Below, in pieces: positions 15,714 through 23,052 of a stretch of 46,747 nucleotides of DNA. The notes below the pieces were generated by a model, which did not search any database, was not told the origin of the DNA, and was given only the letters and a program-made list of their open reading frames with translations. The stretch comes from an uncultured Crocinitomix sp. (GTDB taxonomy: Bacteria > Bacteroidota > Bacteroidia > Flavobacteriales_D > Crocinitomicaceae). Every line of letters starts with the position of its first letter. Within the stretch, counting starts at the first letter, position 1. A program made the position numbers and the translations under genes. The stretch lies in assembly GCA_937139035.1 (NCBI GenBank), contig CAKZPK010000353.1:1-46747 (forward strand), read 5' to 3'.

Positions 15714-16889
15714 TTATTTAGGTAAATTTTTAGACCATAGTTTTGCTATATTTTCACTTGCAATTATATAATCTGTTTTTTTTGCGTTTTTGTTTCTTTG
15801 TTCACAATACATTTCATTTTCATTGAATAATGATTTTGCTAAATCTCTTCCTGCCATTGTAATTGTGGTAGTTTTTTCAAATCTGTTTCTTTGAAAATCA
15901 TTAAAGGCTTCTTCTGTTGTTTCTGATTTTTCTAAAATAGAGGCAAAATGCCAAGCATCTTCTATTGCTTGACAAGCACCTTGTCCAGAAGTAGGTAGTG
16001 AAGCGTGTGCAGAATCACCAAGTAAGCATACATTGTTTTTATGCCAATTAGGAATTGGATTATGGTCAAAAACTTCAATGTATTTTATATATTTATCTTC
16101 AGTCAGTTCAATAATTTCTTTGATTTTAGGTGACCAAGAATCGAACAATTTCATAAGCTCTATTTTGTTATTCTTATTTTTAAAAGAAGAGTTTAATGGT
16201 AAAGATTTTCCTCCAGCCCAATATCCTTTATTTTCATTTATAGGTACAATTCCAAATCTTTCACCACAACCCCAAAAATCTAATACATTGTATTCGGAGA
16301 AAATAGGTTTCTCACTTTCTACTATTCCAATCCAATTGACAAAATTTTGATAAACAGGAGTGTTGTTTCCGTTTACATATTGTCTTGCTATTGAACCCAT
16401 TCTTCCATCAGCTCCAATTACAATTTGAGCATTTACAGAAATATCATTTTCAAAATTTATGGAAATACTATTGTCTTGATGTGAAATATTTAAGGCGTTA
16501 TGGTCATAATTAATAGAAATGTTTAAGTTGCTAACTTTTTCTAATAGAATAGTTTGCAGGTCTTTTCTACTAATTGAATAGCTTTTAAAACCAATAGATG
16601 TATTGATTTTATTTACGTTAATAGCACCTAAAAATTCTTCATTATTTGTCCACCGTTGCATTTGTTCTAATTGTCCACCTACGTTTTCAATCTCTGTTAG
16701 TAATTCTAATTTCTCAAGTATTTTAATCGCATTTGACCATAAAACTAAACCTGCTCCAATTGTTGTTGTCTTTTTTCTACGCTCATAGATGTTAATGTTT
16801 TTAAATCCATTTTGATGTAATGATATTGCAGTTGTTAACCCTCCAATACCAGCTCCTAAAATCACTATTTCAGAATTTTTATCTATCAT
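15714..16889 (-). CDS. FAD-dependent monooxygenase (PHBH/TetX-like)
   Basis: About 391 residues from ATG 16889; the extension to 16991 overlaps the divergent gene and the operator and is rejected. Group A flavin monooxygenase motifs are complete: the Rossmann GxGxxG in VILGAGIGGLTTAI near the start, the DG motif in GADGRMGSIARQ, and the GD motif GDSAHASLPTSGQGACQAIE. Such enzymes hydroxylate or inactivate aromatic or polycyclic small molecules using NAD(P)H and O2. The divergent HxlR regulator suggests induction by the substrate. With the DoxX-like gene downstream this is a two-gene catabolic or detoxification unit in the cassette array. Confidence 0.88.
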   Translation of the reverse strand: MIDKNSEIVILGAGIGGLTTAISLHQNGFKNINIYERRKKTTTIGAGLVLWSNAIKILEKLELLTEIENVGGQLEQMQRWTNNEEFLGAINVNKINTSIGFKSYSISRKDLQTILLEKVSNLNISINYDHNALNISHQDNSISINFENDISVNAQIVIGADGRMGSIARQYVNGNNTPVYQNFVNWIGIVESEKPIFSEYNVLDFWGCGERFGIVPINENKGYWAGGKSLPLNSSFKNKNNKIELMKLFDSWSPKIKEIIELTEDKYIKYIEVFDHNPIPNWHKNNVCLLGDSAHASLPTSGQGACQAIEDAWHFASILEKSETTEEAFNDFQRNRFEKTTTITMAGRDLAKSLFNENEMYCEQRNKNAKKTDYIIASENIAKLWSKNLPK

Positions 16890-16904
16890 TTTTAGTTGCC
16901 TTAA

Positions 16905-16961
16905 TTTATTATTACTTTTACTTGGAAAACAAAAGTAATAAATAGCTTGGATTCTCCAAGC
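16905..16961. promoter_or_regulatory. Divergent promoter region with two perfect inverted repeats
   Basis: Between the monooxygenase and HxlR starts: TTATTACTTTT (16909-16919) and AAAAGTAATAA (16931-16941) form a perfect 11-base inverted repeat with an 11-base spacer. A second perfect repeat follows, GCTTGGA (16945-16951) and TCCAAGC (16955-16961), with a 3-base loop. HxlR dimers bind palindromes of this type, so the first repeat is the likely operator for both genes. Confidence 0.65.
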
Positions 16962-16976
16962 AATAAAAAACATGAA

Positions 16977-17396
16977 ATGAATCAAAAGCATAGGTCAACT
17001 TGTCCAATTAGTTCAGCATTAGATATTATAGGAGATAAGTGGTCTCTTTTAATTATTAGAGATATGATGTTTTCAGATAAGAAAACATATACTGAATTTG
17101 TAAATTCAAGTGAGAAAATCTCAACCGATATTTTATCTAATAGATTGTCAAAACTTGTAGAGTTAGAATTGATTTCTAAAGGGAAAATGGAAGGTAATAA
17201 AAAAACTAATATTTATAGACTTACCAAAAAAGGGAGGGAGTTGTTGCCAATAATTTTGGAAATAGCTCAATGGAGCGATAACAATTTAAACGACCATTTA
17301 AAAGACGGAGCAAAACCTTTTGTCAATAAATTCAAATCAAATAAAGAAGTATTTGTTCAAAATATGTATGCTCTTTTTGATAAGCGAGAAAGTTGA
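16977..17396 (+). CDS. HxlR family transcriptional regulator
   Basis: About 139 residues from ATG 16977; the upstream TTG at 16947 lies in the inverted repeat. The start NQKHRSTCPISSALDIIGDK then WSLLIIRDM is a textbook HxlR/DUF24 winged-helix N-terminus with the conserved Cys (CPI) that senses electrophiles or oxidants in several members. The recognition part (ISTDILSNRLSKLVELELIS) and wing (NIYRLTKKGREL) follow. It is the only plus-strand gene of the array and is divergent from the monooxygenase that it probably represses through the inverted repeat between them. Confidence 0.9.
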   Translation: MNQKHRSTCPISSALDIIGDKWSLLIIRDMMFSDKKTYTEFVNSSEKISTDILSNRLSKLVELELISKGKMEGNKKTNIYRLTKKGRELLPIILEIAQWSDNNLNDHLKDGAKPFVNKFKSNKEVFVQNMYALFDKRES

Positions 17397-17407
17397 TTTT
17401 TGGGTGC

Positions 17408-17472
17408 TTACTACTAACGTTTGAGTAAAAGTCGCCATAAATGGCGTCATTGCGAAGCAAGTTTCGCTGAAA
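17408..17472 (-). repeat. attC-like element, partly degenerate
   Basis: A perfect inner hairpin CGCCAT-AA-ATGGCG (17433-17446) lies inside CTAACGTTTGAGTAAAAGT...CATTGCGAAGC. In the minus direction it reads TTCGCAAT...CAAACGTTAGTA: the right GTT is kept, the left AAC has become AAT. The right end TTTTACTCAAACGTTAG and the left GCTTCGCAA match the sites at 7378 and 9050. It separates the gene ending at 17492 from the HxlR gene. Confidence 0.5.
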
Positions 17473-17491
17473 AAATAAATGATGGATTCAT

Positions 17492-18214
17492 TTATATTGA
17501 ATCGATAATCAGAATATTGGTGTGCTCACTTTTAATTTCGTTCTTGATATTGCTGAATTGAATGAGGAAACCGTAAGCGAAATAACAGAACCAGTAATCA
17601 TATGGGAATGTTATTTTCTGATGCCAATCGCCTTTCTGTTCTATCTCTTGCCATTCTTTATAGATAATAGGAATTTCTTCATCTAAAGCTCGTTGAATTC
17701 GCGATTCATTTTTTCTTTTCTCTTTTAATACGTTCGCCTCTGCAATATAAGTTTGGAGTTTATCATCAACTACATTTGTTTTTATGGCGAATTCTGCTGA
17801 AAGAAGGATCATATAATCAACAAACATTAAAAAAGTATTTCGTTTTACGTTGTATTCGAAATCTATGAAATGATCGTTTAGATGAGACATGAGCGCATAC
17901 GCATCACTTCTATTTACATAAAGAATTTCATTGATTCCATAATGATTAAGAGTAGTTTCTATCTCTTTCAGTGAATGATCAATGTTTAGGCTAATATATT
18001 TGATAATAACCCATAGACTTTCAGGGTCAACCTGATTAATATCATTTGAAACTGCACTCATTACTTCATCAAAACACGAGGGACTAATCCATTTTTCTGA
18101 AGCACAGAAATTTTTAAAGGTTATAGATGCTTTAGCACTATCCTTTAGCTCAGGGAGAAGAATCTCCTTTGCTTTTATTTTGTCCAGTTTATAAAACCAT
18201 GTATCTCTACCCAT
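17492..18214 (-). CDS. Hypothetical protein, 240 aa
   Basis: Cytosolic protein that I cannot assign. It begins MGRDTWFYKLDKIKAKEILL and is mainly helical, with a Glu/Lys-rich segment (LKEKRKNESRIQRALDEEI) and an aromatic-rich C-terminus (KITFPYDYWFCYFAYGFLIQ). The overall look is that of immunity-type or DUF proteins carried by cassettes. The ATG at 18214 lies 40 bases after the attC at 18254 and the stop is about 20 bases from the element at 17408, so it is a delimited single-gene cassette. Confidence 0.55.
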   Translation of the reverse strand: MGRDTWFYKLDKIKAKEILLPELKDSAKASITFKNFCASEKWISPSCFDEVMSAVSNDINQVDPESLWVIIKYISLNIDHSLKEIETTLNHYGINEILYVNRSDAYALMSHLNDHFIDFEYNVKRNTFLMFVDYMILLSAEFAIKTNVVDDKLQTYIAEANVLKEKRKNESRIQRALDEEIPIIYKEWQEIEQKGDWHQKITFPYDYWFCYFAYGFLIQFSNIKNEIKSEHTNILIIDSI

Positions 18215-18253
18215 TTGTCTTTAGCATAATTTTATTTAGTTATGGCTTATTGC

Positions 18254-18320
18254 AGATAACGTGATTGTATGTTGTGTTTGCTTTCCGCAGGAAGCATATA
18301 AAATATACAAATTGTTATAG
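18254..18320 (-). repeat. attC site with branched inner stem
   Basis: Plus order: outer arm AGATAAC (18254-18260), spacer GTGA, inner arm TTGTAT (18265-18270), a central hairpin GCTTTCC-GCA-GGAAGC, inner arm ATACAA (18305-18310), spacer ATT, outer arm GTTATAG (18314-18320). In the minus direction it reads CTATAAC...GTTATCT. It begins 9 bases after the lipoprotein stop at 18330. Confidence 0.75.
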
Positions 18321-18329
18321 ATCGTTTTT

Positions 18330-19052
18330 TTACTTTGTTTCATCAGGAATTAAGGCCTCAAAATATTTATAATCAACTTGACTCCCGTCTCCCCATCTGT
18401 TTTCAGAATACATCTTTAGCCCAATTTTGTTGTTGTTAATCCAAACATAATCAGATATTGACCATTCCTTTGTTTCATACATATATAAAGGGTTTATACT
18501 ATTTAATCCATCCGTTCCTTCTATGTTAAACAGATAAAATTCAGCTCTATTTTCATAATAATCATCAAAATCAGAGCCGTCATATGACGAGCACACAATT
18601 AAACTATTGCAATTTGGTGAAAATGACGCACCTATTATTCCTGCATCATAATTACATGGCAAATAGTATATCGCATTGGATTTATTCTCTGTTAAGTAGG
18701 TCACGCAAATTTCATCACAATCACTTTTCTCTTTAAGGTTCAACTTGTTAAATCCACAGCCCTTTACATAATTTTTTATGTAACTACTCACATATATATC
18801 GAATTGCTCCATATTTATTTCATTTAACACCAATTCTAAATCTTGAAAACTATTGTCATCAATTTGAAAAATTGAATCCTTAGTCAAGTTCTCCTCCAAA
18901 ATAGAAGTGGCTGTAGCCAATGTATCAAATGACTCAATATCTGTATAAGGTCTCTCTTCAATGGCAGTAGTACCCATTTTTTTGTCAGATTTTAATTCGC
19001 TACAACTTACAATTACTAGCGTTATCAAAAGTATGTGAATTGCTCTTGTCAA
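18330..19052 (-). CDS. Hypothetical lipoprotein with TTG start
   Basis: Protein of 240 residues. The N-terminus TRAIHILLITLVIVSC is a lipoprotein signal with a good lipobox (VIVSC). There is no ATG in frame before or within the signal, and a TAA lies two codons upstream of the TTG at 19052, so TTG is the only workable start. The mature protein is acidic and contains repeated aspartates (SSYDGSDFDDYYENRAEFYL), with features of a beta-propeller or WD-like blade but nothing diagnostic. It is the first gene of the array, closest to the core chromosome. Confidence 0.6.
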   Translation of the reverse strand: MTRAIHILLITLVIVSCSELKSDKKMGTTAIEERPYTDIESFDTLATATSILEENLTKDSIFQIDDNSFQDLELVLNEINMEQFDIYVSSYIKNYVKGCGFNKLNLKEKSDCDEICVTYLTENKSNAIYYLPCNYDAGIIGASFSPNCNSLIVCSSYDGSDFDDYYENRAEFYLFNIEGTDGLNSINPLYMYETKEWSISDYVWINNNKIGLKMYSENRWGDGSQVDYKYFEALIPDETK

Positions 19053-19083
19053 TTTTTATTCCTTTTCATAGTTATTGTTCCAC

Positions 19084-19118
19084 TAAGTTAGAGAAGTCAA
19101 AAAGACTTCTCTAACTTA
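19084..19118. terminator. Perfect 15-bp stem-loop at the array/core boundary
   Basis: TAAGTTAGAGAAGTC (19084-19098), loop AAAAA, then its exact complement (19104-19118). It lies 10 bases after the ABC permease stop and 32 bases before the lipoprotein start. There is no T-run on either side, so it is a terminator by position and stability only. Confidence 0.55.
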
Positions 19119-19128
19119 ACTCCTCCTC

Positions 19129-20310
19129 CTATCGCAACACATTAGATTCTTTACCAAATTGCTTGAATGAAACAAACACTGCAACAGCAGAAAGTAAAAT
19201 CAATGATGCAAAGGTTATAATTAATGGTCCAACCTCAGCATTGCCTGCAATAATTGCTTTGGCAGACATAACTACGTTTACAATTGGAATACACGCCGTG
19301 GTATAGTTCAACTCCAAACCTGGTAAAAAGCCTAACATTGCCGGAATAATTACGGCCATATTCAATGGTGTTAATATACTTTGCGCTTCTTTAAACGAGC
19401 GAGCATAAACAGAAACTGGAATCATGATTCCTGCAAAGAAAATAGCTACAGGAATTAAGAGTAAATATAGTGTAACAACTAATTGTGGTGATACAATGTC
19501 TGCAATTGCAGTTGTTAACGGACCGCCGTCTCCCATTAAATAAACACTTCCTACTAATCCTACCAATGCAATTGTTGCACTTAATAAACCAAAGGCCGTA
19601 ACAACAATCATTTTGCCTATTAAAATGTGCACGCGATTTACTGGTGTCACCAATAAAGTTTCAATTGTTCCACGTTCTTTTTCTCCAGCAAATAAATCAA
19701 TTGCGGGTAGCATACAACCCATAAAACAAAAGGCCATAAAAATATATGGTAGGAATCCTCCAGCATATTTTCCTATTATTTCACGAGTAGTACTTTTGTC
19801 TGTAGTTACCAAATTTAAAGGAGCTACATAATCTGATGGTAATTCATTCAATGCCAATCTTTCTTGCACTAAATACTCTTCTTGCTGCTCCAGCAAATTT
19901 TCAAATCGGTCATATTCTTCTTCATTCGCTCTTCGATAATGTACGCCATAAGTTGCTTGTTCACCACTCTTATATTCTTGGTCGAAATCATCTGCAAACC
20001 AAATTCCTAAATTAATGGTGTGGTTTTTTACATCAGCAGACAGTGCAAAAGTGTCTTGATATTCAACAAAATTGAAATTCTTAGTAGTATCCATTCTCTC
20101 AATCATTGCTGCTGATTGATTATTTAACACATAACCTATTTCCAATTCTTTGCCCGCCTCTTTTTCAGATTGTGATTCTTGTACAGTTGTTATTAAGTAA
20201 ATGATTAAAGGAAAAACCAATAACGGAATCATAATCATCCGCATTATGGTTCGTTTGTCCCGAAACATGTCTAAAAACTCCTTTTTTGCTATTAAAATGA
20301 TCTTTTTCAT
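19129..20310 (-). CDS. ABC-2 type permease (NatB-like)
   Basis: Protein of 393 residues: one N-terminal transmembrane helix (about 24-44, MIPLLVFPLIIYLITTV), a 130-residue extracytoplasmic domain rich in Glu/Gln, then five or six C-terminal helices starting near residue 185. The cytoplasmic coupling motif FAGEKERGTIETLLVTPV is characteristic of the NatB/YhaP branch of ABC-2 exporters, which move Na+ or other small substrates out of the cell. The ATPase gene lies 10 bases upstream on the same transcript. Confidence 0.85.
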   Translation of the reverse strand: MKKIILIAKKEFLDMFRDKRTIMRMIMIPLLVFPLIIYLITTVQESQSEKEAGKELEIGYVLNNQSAAMIERMDTTKNFNFVEYQDTFALSADVKNHTINLGIWFADDFDQEYKSGEQATYGVHYRRANEEEYDRFENLLEQQEEYLVQERLALNELPSDYVAPLNLVTTDKSTTREIIGKYAGGFLPYIFMAFCFMGCMLPAIDLFAGEKERGTIETLLVTPVNRVHILIGKMIVVTAFGLLSATIALVGLVGSVYLMGDGGPLTTAIADIVSPQLVVTLYLLLIPVAIFFAGIMIPVSVYARSFKEAQSILTPLNMAVIIPAMLGFLPGLELNYTTACIPIVNVVMSAKAIIAGNAEVGPLIITFASLILLSAVAVFVSFKQFGKESNVLR

Positions 20311-20320
20311 ATGGAATGGG

Positions 20321-21097
20321 TTAGGCGTTTAGAGTTTTGTTTTCGTTTACTATTCTGATAAATTCTCCGGTTAATGAGTCGGCTTGCATATTGGCTCTAA
20401 AATTGGCCATTGAATCATTATAGAGTAGTTCTCCTTTATTAATAATGGCTAAATCATCACACAATAAATCAACCTCAGACATGATATGTGAAGAAAAGAT
20501 GACCGTTTTACCTTGCGTTTTACAATCGCGAATAAGCTTAATAATATTCTCGGCAGTAATAACGTCTAAACCTGAGGTTGGTTCATCAAAAACCACCACT
20601 GCAGGGTCATGAATCATTGTGCGGGTAATAGACACTTTCTGTTTCATTCCAGTTGATAATTGCCCTATTCGCTTTCCAGCAAAATCATGCATATCCAATA
20701 AGTCGTAATAGTGTTTTTTTCGTGCTTCAAATTCTGCAGATGGCACATCATTTAACTCGGCATAATATTTTAAAACCTCATCTGCGGTTAATCTTTCATA
20801 CAACCCTGTTGAACCTGTTAAAAAACCAATGCTTTTGCGCACTTCTTTTGATTGTGTTGCCACATCATATCCGCAAACTTCAATTTTACCGCCTGTTGGT
20901 TTTATAATCGTAGAAATCATGCGGAGGGTTGTAGTTTTCCCGGCGCCGTTTGGTCCTAAAAGGGAAAATATTTTACCTGGTTCACAGTTAAACGAGATCT
21001 TGTTAACGGGCACGGCTTCACTATCCGTAGTATTGTATTCCTTTCGTTGCTTTTTAGAAAGCTTAAAGGATTTGTATAGGTTTTCGACTTTTATCAT
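20321..21097 (-). CDS. ABC transporter ATP-binding protein (NatA-like)
   Basis: Protein of 258 residues with Walker A GPNGAGKT (48-55), the signature LSTGMKQK (147-154) and Walker B VVVFDEP (167-173), followed by an H-loop (FSSHIM). The LSTGMKQK signature and the GFLTGSTGLYERLT Q-loop region place it in the NatA/CcmA exporter group, the usual partner of the NatB-type permease encoded just downstream. It energises export across the inner membrane; the substrate cannot be read from sequence. Confidence 0.9.
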   Translation of the reverse strand: MIKVENLYKSFKLSKKQRKEYNTTDSEAVPVNKISFNCEPGKIFSLLGPNGAGKTTTLRMISTIIKPTGGKIEVCGYDVATQSKEVRKSIGFLTGSTGLYERLTADEVLKYYAELNDVPSAEFEARKKHYYDLLDMHDFAGKRIGQLSTGMKQKVSITRTMIHDPAVVVFDEPTSGLDVITAENIIKLIRDCKTQGKTVIFSSHIMSEVDLLCDDLAIINKGELLYNDSMANFRANMQADSLTGEFIRIVNENKTLNA

Positions 21098-21335
21098 TCT
21101 TGGAATTTTGGCTAATATACTTTTTATTTTGGTATTTTGCTAAACAAATTAGTTTTAATTGTTTTTATCGTTCTTCTCCAATTAGTGTTCAATTATTGAA
21201 TAATGTTACAGTTTTTATCTAATTTTCTGTAATTCTGGCTCATTTTTTCAATTTGTTTCGAAAAAAACTAAACCAACTAACATTTTTATTTTAATAAAGA
21301 CTTTTGTTTAGACCATTTATCGATTGAATTAGGGC

Positions 21336-21343
21336 TATTTTTG
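21336..21343 (+). promoter_or_regulatory. -7 box upstream of the M23 peptidase
   Basis: TATTTTTG matches the Bacteroidota TAnnTTTG -7 element, 33 bases before the ATG at 21376. A transcript starting just downstream would exclude the GTG at 21343 as start codon. No strong -33 element is visible. Confidence 0.45.
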
Positions 21344-21375
21344 TGATTGCATATAACTACAGAAACACTCCCTCA

Positions 21376-22677
21376 ATGAACGTCATTCGTAATTTCGGAC
21401 TTCTTTTTCTTTCCTTTTTATTTGTTGCCTGTGGCGGAAATGAAGAACCAATTGTTGAAGTAATCGAAAAAGATTCGGTAATTATTCCTCCGCCCGTAAT
21501 TGAATATGGTTTTGTATTAGACTCATTTCAAGTTAAACGCGATACGGTTGAAGATAACTGGACCATGAGTCATATGTTTGCTCCATACGGTGTTTCGCAA
21601 TGGAATATTAATGTAGCTGCTGAACGCGCTGCAGATTCTTTAGTTGGTTTACGTTATGTAAAAGAAGGTGTACCATTTATTATCTTATCTGAATTGGGTG
21701 ACACTTCTGAAACTGCACAATACTTTATATATCCTAAAAACATTGTAGACTACGTTATTTTTGACTTTAGAGATTCGGTAGTGGTTGAAAAACGATCGAA
21801 ACCAAATGAGGTACATGAAAAAATATTATCTGGTGAAATTATCCAAAACTCCAACCTCACCTTTGCATTGGATCAACAATTAGAAGACATAAACATGACT
21901 GGAGAAATGGCCGAATATATTGCTGGGGTTTTTGCTTGGACAATCGACTTTTTCCGCTTACACCCTGGTGATGAATTTAAAGTGATTTATAATGAAAAAT
22001 CAGTTGAAGGAACGCCTTATGCTGTGGGTGGTATTTCGTCTGCATGGTTCAAACATCAAGGACATGAATTTTATGCATTTCAATATGCTTTAGATTCAAC
22101 AGGAACACAAATTGGTTTCTTTAATGAAGAAGGAAAAGAGATGAGACGTCCATTTTTAATGGCGCCGGTTAAATATTCACGCATAAGTTCTGGTTATAGT
22201 GGGCGCCGTTTTCATCCTGTACAAAAAAGATGGAAAGCACATTTAGGAACAGATTATGCCGCACCAAAAGGTACTCCTATTATGTCTACCGCTAACGGAA
22301 CTGTTATTGCAGCATCTTACACTAGTGGAAATGGAAACTACGTAAAAGTAAAGCATGACGATACTTATACGACACAGTATTTGCACATGACTGGTTTTGC
22401 AGAAGGTATTCGAAAAGGAGTGTATGTTGAGCAAGGACAAACCATTGGATATGTTGGAAGCACAGGACTAGCAACTGGCCCACATGTTTGTTACCGTTTT
22501 TGGAAAAATGGTAAACAAATTGACCACCGCGCAGAGAAGTTTCCAACTTCAGTTCCTATGGTTGATTCGCTACTACCTTCATATATGGAATATATCAAAC
22601 CTATTCGCGCAAGAATAGATTCTATGCCTATTACGCCATATATTGTAGAAGAAGAGGTTGTTGATTCGGTTCAATAA
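21376..22677 (+). CDS. M23 family peptidase lipoprotein with HxC zinc motif
   Basis: About 433 residues from ATG 21376, preferred over GTG 21343 because it gives a lipoprotein signal (NVIRNFGLLFLSFLFVAC) and lies after the -7 box. A central domain is followed by a LytM/M23 domain: H289-LGTD with Asp293 as zinc ligands, YLHMTG, and GPHVCYRFW near residue 370. In typical M23 enzymes the last motif is HxH; here the second His, a zinc ligand, is Cys. M23 peptidases cut peptidoglycan cross-links in the periplasm during growth or division. The Cys may still bind zinc, so activity is open. Confidence 0.85.
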   Translation: MNVIRNFGLLFLSFLFVACGGNEEPIVEVIEKDSVIIPPPVIEYGFVLDSFQVKRDTVEDNWTMSHMFAPYGVSQWNINVAAERAADSLVGLRYVKEGVPFIILSELGDTSETAQYFIYPKNIVDYVIFDFRDSVVVEKRSKPNEVHEKILSGEIIQNSNLTFALDQQLEDINMTGEMAEYIAGVFAWTIDFFRLHPGDEFKVIYNEKSVEGTPYAVGGISSAWFKHQGHEFYAFQYALDSTGTQIGFFNEEGKEMRRPFLMAPVKYSRISSGYSGRRFHPVQKRWKAHLGTDYAAPKGTPIMSTANGTVIAASYTSGNGNYVKVKHDDTYTTQYLHMTGFAEGIRKGVYVEQGQTIGYVGSTGLATGPHVCYRFWKNGKQIDHRAEKFPTSVPMVDSLLPSYMEYIKPIRARIDSMPITPYIVEEEVVDSVQ

Positions 22678-22679
22678 GC

Positions 22680-22928
22680 TTAACGCTTAAACAACTTTCT
22701 GTTCAGGAAGATTAATAATATAGCTCCTACTGTTCCTGTAATTAGAGATCCTAACCAAGATCCTCCTTCACCACCTAATCCTAAAACTCCAAAAAGCCAG
22801 CTTCCAAAAAACCCTCCGACAATACCAAGTATAATATTCCAGACAACTCCTTCAGATTTTGATTTCATCATTTTGCCAGCAAGCCAACCTGCAGCACCAC
22901 CTATTATTATTGCAACTATTATATCCAT
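22680..22928 (-). CDS. GlsB/YeaQ/YmgE family stress-response membrane protein
   Basis: Protein of 82 residues with three hydrophobic Gly-rich helices: IIVAIIIGGAAGWLAGKMMK, VVWNIILGIVGGFFGSWLFG and SLITGTVGAILLIFLN. This is the typical layout of the transglycosylase-associated/GlsB family, small inner-membrane proteins often induced by general stress. It ends 2 bases from the convergent M23 peptidase stop. Confidence 0.88.
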   Translation of the reverse strand: MDIIVAIIIGGAAGWLAGKMMKSKSEGVVWNIILGIVGGFFGSWLFGVLGLGGEGGSWLGSLITGTVGAILLIFLNRKLFKR

Positions 22929-23052
22929 ATGGGTAATTGTTTATTTTATTGAAAGGTAATAAATATAGATGACCTTGTCCAATTAGGTTCTATTTTATAT
23001 GTAGAGTGCCAATTATTTTCGACTAATTGAATGTTTACCAGAAATTGTTTAC

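Larger units (their letters stand above)
6775..18320 (-). mobile_element. Integron-like cassette array without integrase (CALIN-like)
   Basis: In this interval most gene-gene gaps contain an inverted-repeat element with attC architecture. In the gene direction (minus strand) the outer arms end in AAC on the left and begin with GTT on the right, followed inward by a 3-6 base unpaired spacer and a second paired arm. The strongest sites are at 9050, 13253, 14401 and 18254. A related pair of long sites is at 10150 and 15175. Degenerate or doubtful sites lie at 6775, 7378, 12525 and 17408, and a truncated end at 8040. Cassettes hold one to three genes, all on the minus strand except the HxlR gene. 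No tyrosine recombinase is present in the window, so mobility would depend on an integrase elsewhere. Confidence 0.7.
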
